DNA of 64,000 bases. Source: Ceratotherium simum simum (Eukaryota; Chordata; Mammalia; Perissodactyla; Rhinocerotidae). The stretch lies in NCBI RefSeq assembly GCF_000283155.1, contig NW_004454193.1, positions 13,962,010-14,026,009 of the forward strand, in the 5' to 3' direction. The position numbers were made by a program, and so were the translations under genes. Of the stretch, positions 11,151 to 21,984 are shown piece by piece. Every line of letters starts with the position of its first letter. Position 1 is the stretch's first letter. The notes below the pieces were generated by a model. It saw nothing but the letters and a program-made list of their open reading frames with translations. It searched no databases and was not told the DNA's origin.

Positions 11151-12162
11151 TGATATGGAACCATCTCCAATATGTACAACTAGGAAATACAAATCAAGAA
11201 TAATTTATACAGTTTAGGTTGACTTAAAAATTAAAGGATAATCACTTAAATGTATTTGCTCAAATTATTTCTCTTGGCTATTGAAAGATTGTATCTGGAA
11301 TATGGATTAAGGAGTTTGTGATGAGAGATTTACTTTTTATTGAGTATAATTTTATGCCAATTGCTAAAATGCACTATTTGCCCAAAATAAAAATGGACAT
11401 TTAGGTTAGTTTTAGGGATCCAATATGTCTTTGTAGTTGTGTCACTTGATTGCATTTGTCGTATGTGAAGAAGAGTGGCAAGACAATGAAATACAAGAAG
11501 GGTTTTCGAGATAAAGGGAACAATATGGCATAACACTTCATTACCCAGGCATGAGGCAAGTCCTGGTTCCTGGTGAGAGTGAGGCAGGAGTGAGAACCAG
11601 AGCAGCTTTGGGAAACCTTTCAGTACTTGGTTAAGACCCTGCAGTTTGTGATGAAGAATTGAAAATTGCATGCCTAAGGATGGGTAGTACTAACCAGGGG
11701 AGAATTTCATTGATTGAAAAGAGTAATGAATTTTCCAGGAAATTCACTTTGTAAGAAGTTCTGTATGTGGTAAGGTAATTTTAGGATTTTTACAAAAATA
11801 TTACTGTGTTTTTCAGTAGAAGTAGAATAATTTGGCTTCATTTTCAGCCATATGACAGACTAGATTCCTGAAAATCCCACCACTATGGAATCCTTAAAGT
11901 ATTGGACAATGTAGCAAAATTGCATTGTATTGCTTAGTTCAATTTACAAGAAAACAAGGGCAATCCCCCAGGGCCAAACTTTGAATAGAAGCCAGAGTGG
12001 CACACCAACATTGACACTTTAGCTATCTTGGGGGCATTGGTCAATTCCGATCCAATGAGCCTCAAGAGAAAAACGGACAAAACAAAGTCAGACCAAAGTC
12101 AAGTATTGACACTGAGACCCTTGAAGGACTAAAACTTTGGTGAAAGATAGACAAAAATATGT

Positions 12163-12164
<2 letters not shown>
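11151..12164. other. Mostly unique DNA; possible very old LINE traces
   Basis: The parts at 11460-11680 (a minus-strand frame of 113 codons) and 11960-12130 have the mid-GC texture of old L2/L1 debris, but I could not align either with confidence. No protein domain is visible. Confidence 0.35.

Positions 12165-12196
<32 letters not shown>
12165..12196. repeat. (GT)n microsatellite
   Basis: About 16 uninterrupted gt units. Confidence 0.93.
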
Positions 12197-12198
<2 letters not shown>

Positions 12199-13545
12199 TC
12201 GACTAAGGGCTCTGGGAATTAAACAACAAAACTCATGCCTGAGAATGTTATTAGATCAGCCTTTCCCTCACTGCTTATCTATGGGGAAGGCATTTATACC
12301 ACGTCAGAGAATATCTTGGAAACACTGCCAGCTTATCATTGTTCCACCTGGCATAGTCATGATCACATTAAATAAATCATATGTTCATGAAGCCACACTG
12401 CCTCTCTTGTTCTGACTTATTTCATCATCACAAGGAAGAAAATCTCAGAAGGAGGATGGAAAGAGAATGAAAACACACACTGAAGAGTTAATAAGTGACC
12501 ACTGAAACCTAGGGATCAAGTGAGATGCCTCAGCCCTGTCCCTATCAATTCGGTCAATAAGCATAGAGTACATGCCAGCCAACTGTATTTTAACAAATTG
12601 TCTATATGATACTAAGAAGAGAATGAAAACCACCAGCAAGTATACTGCTTTTGAAACAAGTTGTGTTTCTATTGACCAGTTCCAATAAAATCTCATTGCT
12701 TGAATTTGTATAAGTTTGTAAATTTTCTGCCAGACCGTTAAACTATGTCTCCAATAAATTTATATCACTGGTTTCTGGGACTCTAAATAGAGGTATAAAT
12801 GGCCCCTGAGATTTTGAATTTTTTATACCTCAGTATATGGCACAAATTGAAACGTGGAAGGAGAAAGAGTGGGTGTGCCTGATTTCTCTTTGAAGTACAT
12901 AGGGAAACTCAGCACACAAACACTTCTGATGGTGAACATTGAGATTCCATTTCCAGATAAAAGATGGGTTATTTTTCTCTTTTTGCCCTCCTTTTTACTT
13001 TTACTTATTTATTTTTATTGTATTTATTTATTTAAGCCTTGGTGTTTACAAATGCTGAAGTTCATGTGATATGACTTTGTATTCTCCCTCAGTCATCATC
13101 ATTGATTTCTCCTGCTTTTTCATTAAAAGGCTTTGCACTTAGTGTTAAATCACGTCAGCTGCATGCACGCAGTCCCCTACTGAAATTGGCAATGCACATT
13201 TCCTAAGATAACAAAGAAGTGCCTGAAGACTTGAGGACACCTTAATCAGAGTGCACCAAATGTAGGGATCATTCAGTTTCTTGGGTTTCTGCTTTACAAG
13301 GCATCATGTTTGTTACTCCCAATCATGTGTGTCTCCTGTAATGAGGGAAGCAGGATGCAAAATGATATCTTATGCAAATGTTATGTGCCTGATAATACAT
13401 GTAAATTTCTGTTAACAAATAATTCAAGTATGTTCTTGACTCTCATAATCCAAGGCTTTCAAATACACATTTTAGTCATGCCACCATAAGAAACAAAAAA
13501 TCAGATTCCAATCAAGTCTGTTTGATACCTTTCTGATAGTTGATT
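12197..13545. other. Unique intergenic DNA
   Basis: No gene or repeat recognised. A T/A-rich patch at about 12990-13035 contains tttattt runs. Confidence 0.4.
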
Positions 13546-13848
13546 CTGATATATATTCAAAAGAAATGAAGGCAGGATGTCAGAAAGATCTTTGCACCCC
13601 CATGTTCATCGCAGCATTATTCACAATAGCCAAAAGGTGGAAGCAACCCAAATGTCCACAGTAGGATGACTAGATAAACAAAAGGTGGTATCTATATACA
13701 ATGCAATATTATTCAGTCTTAAAAAAGAAAGAATCCCATCACATGCTACAACATGGATGGACCTTGAGGACGTTAGGATGAGTGAAATAAGCCAGTTCAC
13801 AAAAAGACAAATACTGTATGAGTCCACTTTTATCAGATAACTAGAGTA
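13546..13848 (+). mobile_element. L1M 3' fragment, sense
   Basis: 'cgcagcattattcacaatag', 'aagcaacccaaatgtccaca', 'caacatggatggaccttgag' and 'agtgaaataagccagttcac' appear in the order of the 3' region of L1MA/L1MB elements. It is truncated at both ends. Confidence 0.88.
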
Positions 13849-13959
13849 TTTAAAATCATGGAAACTGATATTTTAAATTAAGAATCAAAAGTTCTGAGTA
13901 GTTACATGTCAGTTTCCTGGCATATTTTTCCTTATTCAGCATACTCAGATTAGGAAAAG

Positions 13960-14205
13960 TGAGAACTAACATTTAATCAACATCTATTATATGTCATATA
14001 CTAGTAAGCAATTGCTCCACGTTTATTATTTTTCGCAAAGAAGTCACATCTCACTATCTCCTTTTCAGAGTTGAGAGAATGGAGAGTTACTTAAAATTGA
14101 TGATATTTGAGTATCACGTAGGCTGGTCCATGGGTAAATAACTGGTGGAGTAAATCAGTTACAAAGTCAAGATCCCAAGTCTAACTCTCTCCACCAGTAA
14201 TGTGT
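13960..14205 (-). mobile_element. MIR SINE, diverged, antisense
   Basis: 'catctattatatgtcatata', a ttttcagagttgagagaatg block and 'tggtggagtaaatcagttac' then 'gatcccaagtctaactctct' follow reverse MIR order with many substitutions. Confidence 0.4.
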
Positions 14206-14402
14206 TAACAAGAAACTGATGGGCCTAAAATAGACAGAAATTGCTGTCCAGAACCCAGCCAAGATGCACACTAACTGATCAGAGCTGATCCAAAGGTAAC
14301 AATGTGAAGAACGGAGAGCAGAACTTCATATTCTCTGGAGAAAGTAACCGTCTTTCTCCCCCGGCTTCCTTGAAAAAAAGAAATTCATTTACAAGTCCAG
14401 AT

Positions 14403-14808
14403 TTTGTTGTTAGTGCTATCCAGTGGATTCTGATTCCTAGTGACCCTGTGTTACAGCAGAGCTGAACCCTGGTAGGTCTTTTTGTGCCATCCTCTCACCT
14501 TCTGGTGCTGTATCAGCCAATGCTCTTCTGCTATTCATAGGGTTTTCGTTGCCAATTTTTTCGGAAGTGGGTGGCCAAGTCCTTCTTCATAGTCTGTCTT
14601 AGTCTGGAAGCTCCACTGAAACCTGTCCACCACGGTTGACTCTGCTGGTATTTGAATATCGGTGGCAGAGCTTTCAGCATTCACAACACCACCCAGCCGT
14701 CACAGTATGACAACGGACAGATGGGTGGTATGGTTCCCCGACCAGAAACAAACCAGCCTGAAGCAGCAGGAGCACACAATCTTAACCACTAGACCACCAG
14801 GGCTGGCT
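14403..14808 (-). mobile_element. SINE with tRNA-like head and RTE-type 3' tail
   Basis: On the minus strand the element begins 'agccagccctggtggtctag' and continues tggttaagatt, which resembles a tRNA A-box region. It ends …'gatagcactaacaacaaaa', the tail typical of RTE/BovB-mobilised SINEs. The imperfect 12-bp flanks acaagtccagat (14391-14402) and acaattccagat (14809-14820) differ at one base, indicating one insertion of about 406 bp. The body between head and tail is not tRNA-like. It is distinct from the ERE family, and its mobilising partner would be an RTE rather than L1. Confidence 0.68.
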
Positions 14809-15016
14809 ACAATTCCAGATAGGGCAACTCAAATCTAATTCCCAGGTGAATTGGGATCAGGTGAATTAGAGAGGTAGCGTTAAGTACCATGCCAAAAGCC
14901 ACACTGAGGAGAGAGAGCCCCATCTGGGTACATCCCTGAGTCATGGAGCAGAAGCTGAAAGAAACTTTTGAAGTAGCTAGGGTTCTGGATCTACCCCCAT
15001 TTAAATAGGGTGAATA

Positions 15017-15214
15017 GAGTCATCCCTTGGTATCCATGGGGGCTTGGTTCTAGGACCCCTTTGCAGATACCAAAATCTGCAGAAGCTCAAGTCTCTGATT
15101 CATCTCTCTCTTATCCGCGGATTGAGCCAACCGCGGTTGGTAAACATAGTACAACCGGATTCGCAGTTGGTTGAATACCCGGATGTAGAGCCCGCAAATA
15201 TGGAGAACCGACTG
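15017..15214. mobile_element. Non-autonomous Tigger-type (TcMar) DNA transposon
   Basis: The left end gagtcatcccttggtatcca and the right end 'tatggagaaccgactg' form degraded terminal inverted repeats; the internal 'ccgcggattgagccaaccgc' and 'agttggttgaataccc' blocks match a Tigger MITE. A TA dinucleotide lies at 15015-15016; the right-hand TA is mutated to ca. The length of about 198 bp and lack of coding fit a MITE. Confidence 0.75.
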
Positions 15215-15285
15215 CATATAGTATATCATCAATGTGGGACTCTTCTGACAGTGAAAGAGGGCCCTATTAATAATTAGACTTGAGG

Positions 15286-15496
15286 GGCCGGCCCCGTGGC
15301 TTGGCGGTTGGGTGCACGCGCTCTGCTGCGGGCGGCCCAGGGTTCAGATCCCGGGCGCACACATAGGCACCGCTTCTCCGGCTATGCTGAGGCCGCGTCC
15401 CACATACAGCAACTAGAAGGATGTGCAGCTATGACATACAACTATCTACTGGGGCTTTGGGGGGAAATAAATAAATAAATAAAATCTTTAAAAAAA
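15286..15496 (+). mobile_element. ERE SINE (perissodactyl, tRNA-derived), head/tail type A
   Basis: Starts ggccggccccgtggcttggc and carries the pol III box B-like 'ggttcagatcccgg'. It continues with 'ctgaggccgcgtcccacata' and 'agctatgacatacaactatc', and ends in an (aaat)n/A-rich tail. The flanks aataattagact(t/a)gagg at 15269-15285 and 15497-15513 are a target-site duplication with one mismatch. A 60-codon frame inside it is only the repeat read through. Confidence 0.93.
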
Positions 15497-15513
15497 AATA
15501 ATTAGACTAGAGG

Positions 15514-16035
15514 AAAAGACATAAACCAAGACTGTTCCAGCAAAGCCCAATATGTGTTGATCATGTATGTGTAACACTAGGCCATCTCTCAGAAGGCTTC
15601 AGAGCTTGTTCTGATGCCAATTAATACCCCTCCACATTTTGTCATTTTCTCAGGCCACATTTGCTCCTAAAATAGTGTCCTACAATGCCCTAGACAAACT
15701 TTCAAAGCCTGTTTTCCCCAAAGGCCAACATTTCTACATGCTCCAAATTATTTTCTATCAAAAGAAAAGTAGGCTTGCTTGCCAAGTAAATAGGATGAGA
15801 AAGCATGCACCCTCCACCACTGGGGGAAACCGAGAAGTTTCTGAAATAGAATATTTTATTTCATGGATAAAGTCAACAAAGTAGTTCCAAAGGCATAAGA
15901 AAAATCCATGCAGAGCTCTTCTAATCTCAGAGACAGAGCCTTACCATCCATGGGAAACTTCAGCAGGCAGGATGACAAAACAGCTCCAAGGTACCTGGTT
16001 GTCGTTTCCTCTCACAAATTAACACTTCATAATAT
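15514..16035. other. Unique intergenic DNA
   Basis: No repeat recognised. A plus-strand frame of 81 codons (15639-15884) has no signal peptide, domain or repeat origin that I can see. Confidence 0.4.
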
Positions 16036-16590
16036 TGTGGGGGATTAAAATTTGCCACCCCAAAATGTCTCTCTCTGGCATAATTATTTTTAAGAACAAA
16101 AGACTCAGAAAGAAACTTTGACCTTCCCCCTAACTGCCTAAAAGAATTTAAGATAGAAAGCCTGTCCCAGGAAGGAGCTAATACCATAATATAACAATAG
16201 TATAATATAAACTAGGAGTGCTATACAGGCGAGAACCTAGCAAGGCTCATCTAATCAAAGTTCTCTCCATGTCCCATTGTTTTTGCAAGGTATGGCAAAC
16301 ATTTGTTTACCAATCTTCTGCTTTTCCATCTCCAGGTGAATTGCCTGCCTTCCCTTTGAAGTTCCAAAATACTACCCCAATATCCTCCTTTGTCTTTAGC
16401 TGAAGATGGTATTTAACGTGGTGGCTTCAGCCGTTTTGGTGAGTTACTCAGATTTCCTGAGTTTCTCCCATGTATACTTGTTACTAAAAATTTGTTTGAT
16501 TTTCTCCTGTTATTCTATCTCATGTCAATTTAATTCTTAGATCAGCCAGAAGAACCTAGAGGGTAGAGGAATAGCTCTTCCTCCCCTAAA
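16036..16590 (+). mobile_element. Solo LTR of a class I (ERV1-like) endogenous retrovirus, copy B
   Basis: 555 bp starting tgtgggggattaaaatttgc. The expected terminal ca is mutated to aa (ctcccctaaa). The 4-bp flank atat is duplicated at 16032-16035 and 16591-16594. The 3' part 'tctcatgtcaatttaattct' then 'gatcagccagaagaaccta' is shared with copies A and C, and the 5' end matches copy C (tgtgggggat…). An internal ORF-like stretch is not retroviral coding. No internal proviral sequence remains. Confidence 0.8.
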
Positions 16591-16594
16591 ATAT

Positions 16595-17094
16595 TAACTC
16601 TTCACCGTTCTGCTGAGGAAATCTTCTGATAGGTGCCTCTTTGAGGCTATCAAATAAAAACTGTATTGTTTTTCTTTCCTAGAAAGTTCTAAGAAGTAAT
16701 CCAGTGAAAGAGGTGAAATAATCTCCATTCATCATGTGGCCCCCCAAAATCTGAGCCTGTCTCTCAGACATCTCTGATTATGGACATTTCCACTGCTCCA
16801 TGTTTGGTAAACTTTTGTCTGGGAATTAAAAATTTCAATGCAGCAATAATGTTTCCATTTTTGTGAACCCAAAATATATAATCACTAATCAGAGCCACCA
16901 ATGACACAAAATGACTACAATGAGTCATATTTTCAGACATGAAAAAGAACTCTGCTGTTGTAGATAACTGCTGTAGTGCTATCATCAGAAAATGTAGAAT
17001 TCCTTTTAGAGTTCTAAAACATTGAATGTAGTCTTCATAGCTACATCATTACTTTGAAGTATTTTAGGAAGCAGAGGACCCCTGCTTTTAACAG
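16595..17094. other. Unique intergenic DNA
   Basis: No gene or named repeat. Confidence 0.4.
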
Positions 17095-17240
17095 CACGTT
17101 GAGACCAATGCCTTCATTTTAGAGATACAGGAAGTAAATTGAGGGAAGGAAAGAATAGTCTCACTAGGTGTCATGCTGCTAGTGAGATCAGAGTCCGAAT
17201 CTGAGCCTGGGTGGGGCTGAGTCCCTGGTTCTTGCATTTG
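17095..17240 (-). mobile_element. Possible MIR, antisense
   Basis: 'ttcattttagagatacagga' followed by 'gtgtcatgctgctagtgaga' and 'cagagtccgaatctgagcct' has the order of a reversed MIR core (…ttacagatgagg…gtcacacagctagt…gagccaggat…). Confidence 0.42.
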
Positions 17241-17699
17241 TATCAACATCTTTGCCCTCATAACCATCTTTGTCACTCTGACACCCGCCAGTACTCCTAA
17301 TTTTAATATCACTCTTTTTCGTCCATATATGCCTTCCTATAATTTCTATTTGAGTCTCATATGTTAATACTCACCTTCTCTCGGCCTCCATACCCTGGTC
17401 TTAGCTTTTCTATGTGTATTATCTTGGTGTCTTTTTATCCTCTATTTATAAATGCATTTATATAGTCTAACCTTTGATAACATGGATATTAAATAGAACA
17501 GGCTTAAGAAAATGTCTCTGATCTTTCTTATTCCTCTTTCTCTTTACACTTACCTACATTTATAAACTTGGAATAAAAATTACTAATTCCCCCAAAATAA
17601 ACAAAATAGTGAGAGAAGAATAGATATTTTTAAGGCTTATTGTAACGCTAAGATGGTCAGGTTTACATTTTAAAGAAAATAAAACAGACTCTTGGAGGA
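17241..17699. other. Unique intergenic DNA
   Basis: AT-rich; nothing recognised. Confidence 0.35.
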
Positions 17700-18235
17700 G
17701 ATGCTTTACAAATACTCCCTGGACTTTGGCAACAGTCTTCTAGCTGGTTTCTTGGCAAGCAGCCACTTTCTCTTCCATTTCATTTCCATCCAACTGCTGA
17801 ATTGATCTTCCTCAAATGCAAAGGGCATCATTTCATTTACCAGACTAAATGCCTTCTGTGACTTCCTATTGCTCAGAGAAGAGAAGATGAATTTATGAAC
17901 TTTGAAGTCTTTCTATACTCTACCCTGCTCCCACCTTTCTATTTTTGCAGCCTGTCTCTGGCCCCTGACCAGACACATATGATGCTTCAGAAAAAAAAAA
18001 AAAAAAAAAAAAAACTCCCAATACACTACAAATCCCTTACGCCTCAGTGACTGCTCACACTACTTGTTCTGACTCAGATTTGTCTTCTTTTTTGACTAGG
18101 AAATTATTTTCACCCTGTGAGATCAAACTCAGATTTTAAAATTTCTGCAAAGTCTTCTCCACTTATGCAATCATCCTTTATCTAGTCATATTTTCACTCA
18201 AAATATAATATTGTGTTTTCTAGGTCCCAAGCCCT
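17700..18235 (+). mobile_element. L2 LINE 3' region, sense, with an inserted A tract
   Basis: 'ccatccaactgctgaattga' then 'cttcctattgctcagagaag', 'tctctggcccctgacc' and 'tctgcaaagtcttctccact' follow the 3' part of L2. A run of 24 A residues (17991-18014) interrupts it; this may be an expanded A tract or the residue of a small insertion. Confidence 0.65.
17991..18014. repeat. (A)24 homopolymer
   Basis: Uninterrupted A run within the L2. Confidence 0.95.
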
Positions 18236-18620
18236 CTTTGAGATGTCAGGGAGAACATGCTGAAAATGACAGAAAACTTTTCTCCCCTCATGGTAAATTC
18301 TAGATGGTTGAAAAAACAGAAAATAAACAAAATTAATAAGAAATACATTTTAAAATAGTAATAAGTGCAATGAAAAAGTAAGAGCAGGCTAACAGTCTAA
18401 AAATGCCAAGGAAGAGTGAGGAGTACCGTAAGCTTGATTGTTAGGAAGATGCCTCTTAGGAAATGATTCTTGAGGGAAGAACTGAATGAGCAGAGAGAGA
18501 CAGAGGGGTACACGTAAAGGCTCAAATATGTGAAATAAAATACAATGGACCTAATAAAATATAAAACAAGTTTGTCGTGTTTGAAAGACAAGCAAATAAA
18601 CAACAGAAAGAAGAATGTTT
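18236..18620 (-). mobile_element. L2 LINE fragment, antisense
   Basis: 'cctcatggtaaattctagat', 'cagaaaataaacaaaatt', 'agtaataagtgcaatgaaaa' and 'gaagaactgaatgagcagag' follow the reverse complement of the L2 3' UTR. It meets the sense L2 fragment to its left, so the pair is convergent. Confidence 0.55.
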
Positions 18621-18879
18621 TGACTAGAATGTGGTAAGCAAATTGAATCTGGTACCCTGCTCCCTAGGGGGGTGAAAAAAAAATCTATAGATGCTCCTCC
18701 TTCAGTGTTCTTATAACTATTTTATATAACATTATTAATCCATTGTTCATATTTATTTTTCTTTGTATGCTCAAATATCAATGTCCTCTACTAGACTTCA
18801 AAATACTTCCATAAGAGGAATGGCCTGAGAAAATACAGGATGTATAGACTCATCTATTTATTCATTTATGTATTTCTTT

Positions 18880-19290
18880 ATTCCGTGATAGTTTATTGAG
18901 AGCCCAATATATAGTGGGTAGTATGTAGAGACACCGGAGATAAACTGGTGAGCAGAAATTGTCACAGTCCCTGTCTTTATTATAAAATTTACAGTCTTAT
19001 AGGAAAGTCACTAAATACATCAATTAATATAAAATTAAAAGCACAAGAGGTAATGTAAAGGAGAGATATGTATGTTATAGTCAGATGACCAGCGAAGATG
19101 TCCATAAGAGGTAGATTCTAGGCTAAATCTGAATTATGAACTTATTACGTGAAAGTTTGGGCTGAAAGAAGAGCTGCAGTAAGGGCCCTAGCGGCAGAGG
19201 ACAGGCTTCAAGGCACTGACAGAAAGCCAGCTTTGCATACCATGTAAAGGATTTGGGCTTTTACCCCCAGAACAATGGGAAGTCAACTGT
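18880..19290 (-). mobile_element. L2 LINE, antisense
   Basis: 'gatagtttattgagagccca', 'actggtgagcagaaattgtc', 'acagtcttatagg', then 'gcagaggacaggcttcaagg' and 'acaatgggaagtcaactg' are in reverse L2 order. Confidence 0.65.
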
Positions 19291-20344
19291 TTCACCTCAA
19301 GTAACCACCCAAGTATTAACTAATTCAGCTCAGTGACTATATTGAGGGCTCACTTTATGGCTGATCAGTCTTAAGGTCCTTACCCTCTACCACTACCATT
19401 AAATATTTAAAAATAACAAACCAGAGTGATTTCCCTGGCTAAAACACAGCTAAAATGGCCTTCTTGTCTTGGATTGTTGGTTACTTTCCCAGGAACATTG
19501 TCCAACTGCTCTCGTCTATAGACCTGAGTTCACGACATTCATGTGGCTTTTATTGCTCCCCACAATGCAGTGTCATCGCTTGTCTTTGTGCCTTTGCACC
19601 TGTGCATTTGTGCTGCCACATGTTAAAGGATTCTCGATGGGAGAAACAATACCCTGGTTTACAAGAAGAGATGAGGCCTCTCTTGAAGGGTCATGAGTAC
19701 AGCATTTATGATCTGGGTTTATCGATGACAGTTGGATATCTGTCTTGCTGAAGCAGAAATTGTGACTAGTCTAGATGGGGGATACAAGGCTTTGTGGTAC
19801 ATTTTCAAGGTTTTCTTTCAATTTTTTTTTATTTTGGTAAAATTGACCTAACACAGGAAATGGATGATCCCTGCCAGTCATAATTAAAAGTTATGATCTT
19901 GCTAGTATCTTTGTAACAGGACTCTAGATTTAGTCTATCTGCAGCCCAAATCAGCCCACATCTTGCATATAATTTATATTGATAGACAAACACAAAGCCT
20001 CTTAGAAATAATTTAAGTATCTTCCAAGAAAAAAAAAAGATGAAAATGAATCAGGAATAGTGTCGCCATATTGGGCACAATGTTCTAGTTTTATTATGAC
20101 TATAGTCAGAGCTTCTGCATAAGATGTGGTTGTTTTATTGGACCCTACTGACCACTAACTGACAAAACAAGAGAAATGCCCATGGAAAAATGTGAGCAAA
20201 AAAAAAGAGGCAAAAGAAAGAAAAGTCACAAAATACATCTTTTTGCTTTCTCTCTCTCTCAGCACAGACAAATTTTTAATTTGTCAGAAGGTATACATAT
20301 ATAAGTAATAGAATCTTGCATTTTTTGCTTCATTTATTCATTAC
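19291..20344. other. Unique intergenic DNA
   Basis: No repeat named. The overlapping plus frames at 19455-19751 (98 and 75 codons) include Cys-rich stretches but no recognised domain or splice context. An L1-3'-like scrap (attttggtaaaattgaccta) is at about 19830. Confidence 0.4.
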
Positions 20345-20540
20345 AATGGAGTTTCCCAACCTCAGCCTATTGACATTTTGGGCCAGATCATTTGTTGTGG
20401 GGGGCTTCTCTGTGCATTGTAGCATTTTTAGCAGAGTTTCTAATGTCTACTCACTAAATACCACTATGACCCTCTGGCCCCTGGTTGTGACAATCAAAAA
20501 TGTCTCCATGTATTGCCAAATGTTCCCTGGGAGCAACAGA
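20345..20540. mobile_element. MER5A (hAT-Charlie MITE)
   Basis: 'ctcagcctattgacattttg', 'ttgttgtggggggcttctct', 'gcattgtagcatttttagca' and 'aaaaatgtctccatgtattg' then 'ccaaatgttccctggga' match MER5A nearly end to end. The terminal inverted repeats are worn. Confidence 0.9.
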
Positions 20541-20689
20541 AAGAACCGCTACAACACAAAATTGATAAGGGTTTAATGTGAACAGGGAAATGTACTGAAT
20601 AATTCACCTTCCCATACGCTCTATGCCTTTATCTACATATCTACATATGAAGCACCTGAGATCGTGTATATGTGCATCTTGTAGGTATG

Positions 20690-20860
20690 ATTCTTACATT
20701 ATCTCTTTTAATCCTCTCAAATATTCTTGAAGCAGATATTATTTCCTATATTCAACTCATACTGAAACTAAGGTTCGGAAGATTAAGTAACTTGCTTAAA
20801 AATAACCTATAAGTGGTAGAGCCAGGATAAAACCCAATACTCTCGTATAAACCACTGATA
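20690..20860 (-). mobile_element. MIR SINE, antisense
   Basis: 'cattatctcttttaatcctc', 'actgaaactaaggttcggaa', 'gattaagtaacttgctt' and 'taagtggtagagccaggata' are the reversed MIR core. Confidence 0.8.
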
Positions 20861-21019
20861 AACTGTGAACATCTAAATATAATCTAATGATATATAAGTT
20901 TTACAACTAAAACTTTGAAAATCACTAACTCATCACCTTCATTCCTTTTCAGCTCTGCACACAATAAAAGTCTCTCCTGCACATAAAGAACTGAACGTAT
21001 TTTTAAAGAAGGTACATGT

Positions 21020-21175
21020 CGTGCTTTCCTTATATCCCTCATAACAATCCTATAAGCGGCACAGCAGCAGTTATTATACTCATTTTATAACTGTAGTAAC
21101 CGAGGGGCAGGGAAGTTGAATGACTTATGTAAAGACTTATAGTTTGTATGTGACAGAAACTGGAGTCATGTAATA
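21020..21175 (-). mobile_element. MIR SINE, antisense
   Basis: 'ccctcataacaatcctataa', 'ttatactcattttataactg' and 'gaagttgaatgacttatgta' follow reversed MIR order. A short (AC)n tract comes right after it. Confidence 0.7.
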
Positions 21176-21177
21176 AA

Positions 21178-21199
21178 CACACACACATACACACACACA
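21178..21199. repeat. (AC)n microsatellite, imperfect
   Basis: ac units with one atac interruption. Confidence 0.85.
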
Positions 21200-21984
21200 T
21201 GAGTGTGGACGTCTGTCGGAGTATAATGATAACTGGACATGTCTCCACACATTAATTTTGAATAATTTTAAATAATTGAGCTCATTTCATAGCAGCCCAG
21301 GATCCTAGGAAAAGAGAAATCAATCCTTTTTCTTCTTCTCCTTTACTTAGTAAGCATTAGAACTGTATTTGCTTTTCTTAAAATTAGATTTCTTATTTAT
21401 TGATCATATGGAATGGAATGTGATTATCATTGTTTCAGTAAAAATCACATTGAATGACCATAAATTTACACAAGCCTTAATCTAGAATTGGAAATTTCAT
21501 GGAGGTGATAGAGGAGTGTGGAGAAGTTGGAGAAAGGTCTTGGGGTGAAGGATGAAAATAATTTACTAAATAATTTCTAATAATTATTAGAAAATAATTT
21601 ACTAATTTACTAACAAGTAGAATCTGGTAAGATTGAAAGGTAAATATTGGAAGTCTATTGGAGGTATAGTCAGACTCCTGGGTAGGACAGATGAGAGGGA
21701 CTTCCACGGTTTGTCTCTAGAACAAATCCACTTGGGAACAAGAGGCAAGGGAGAATTCAGAAACCAAAGAAGTTAAGAGACGGCCCTTGGGGAGATATGC
21801 AGAAGTTTTCAAATGGAAAATGCTCAGGGAGGCCAACTAGGAGATTTGCTGAAGGAGTACTAGCATGTGATCATCAACACAGGGAGAGACTAAAATAGTC
21901 CAAAATTTTACTTGTTTGTCTGATTTTTCAATCATTATTCAGTACTGTACCTTGGAGTTTAATAAGTACAACTGCTTCATGTTT
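21200..21984. other. Unique DNA with an AT palindrome
   Basis: No gene or repeat family. It contains the strong inverted repeat at 21568-21600. Confidence 0.4.
21568..21600. repeat. AT-rich palindrome
   Basis: The core tttctaataattattagaaa (21574-21593) is a perfect 20-bp palindrome. The flanks aaataa / taattt extend it with a 1-nt bulge. Confidence 0.8.

Noticed and set aside
15296..15478. 60-90 codon frames starting near 15296, 29702 and 54050 with similar products
   Set aside because: The similarity comes from ERE SINE copies read in the same frame, not from a gene family.
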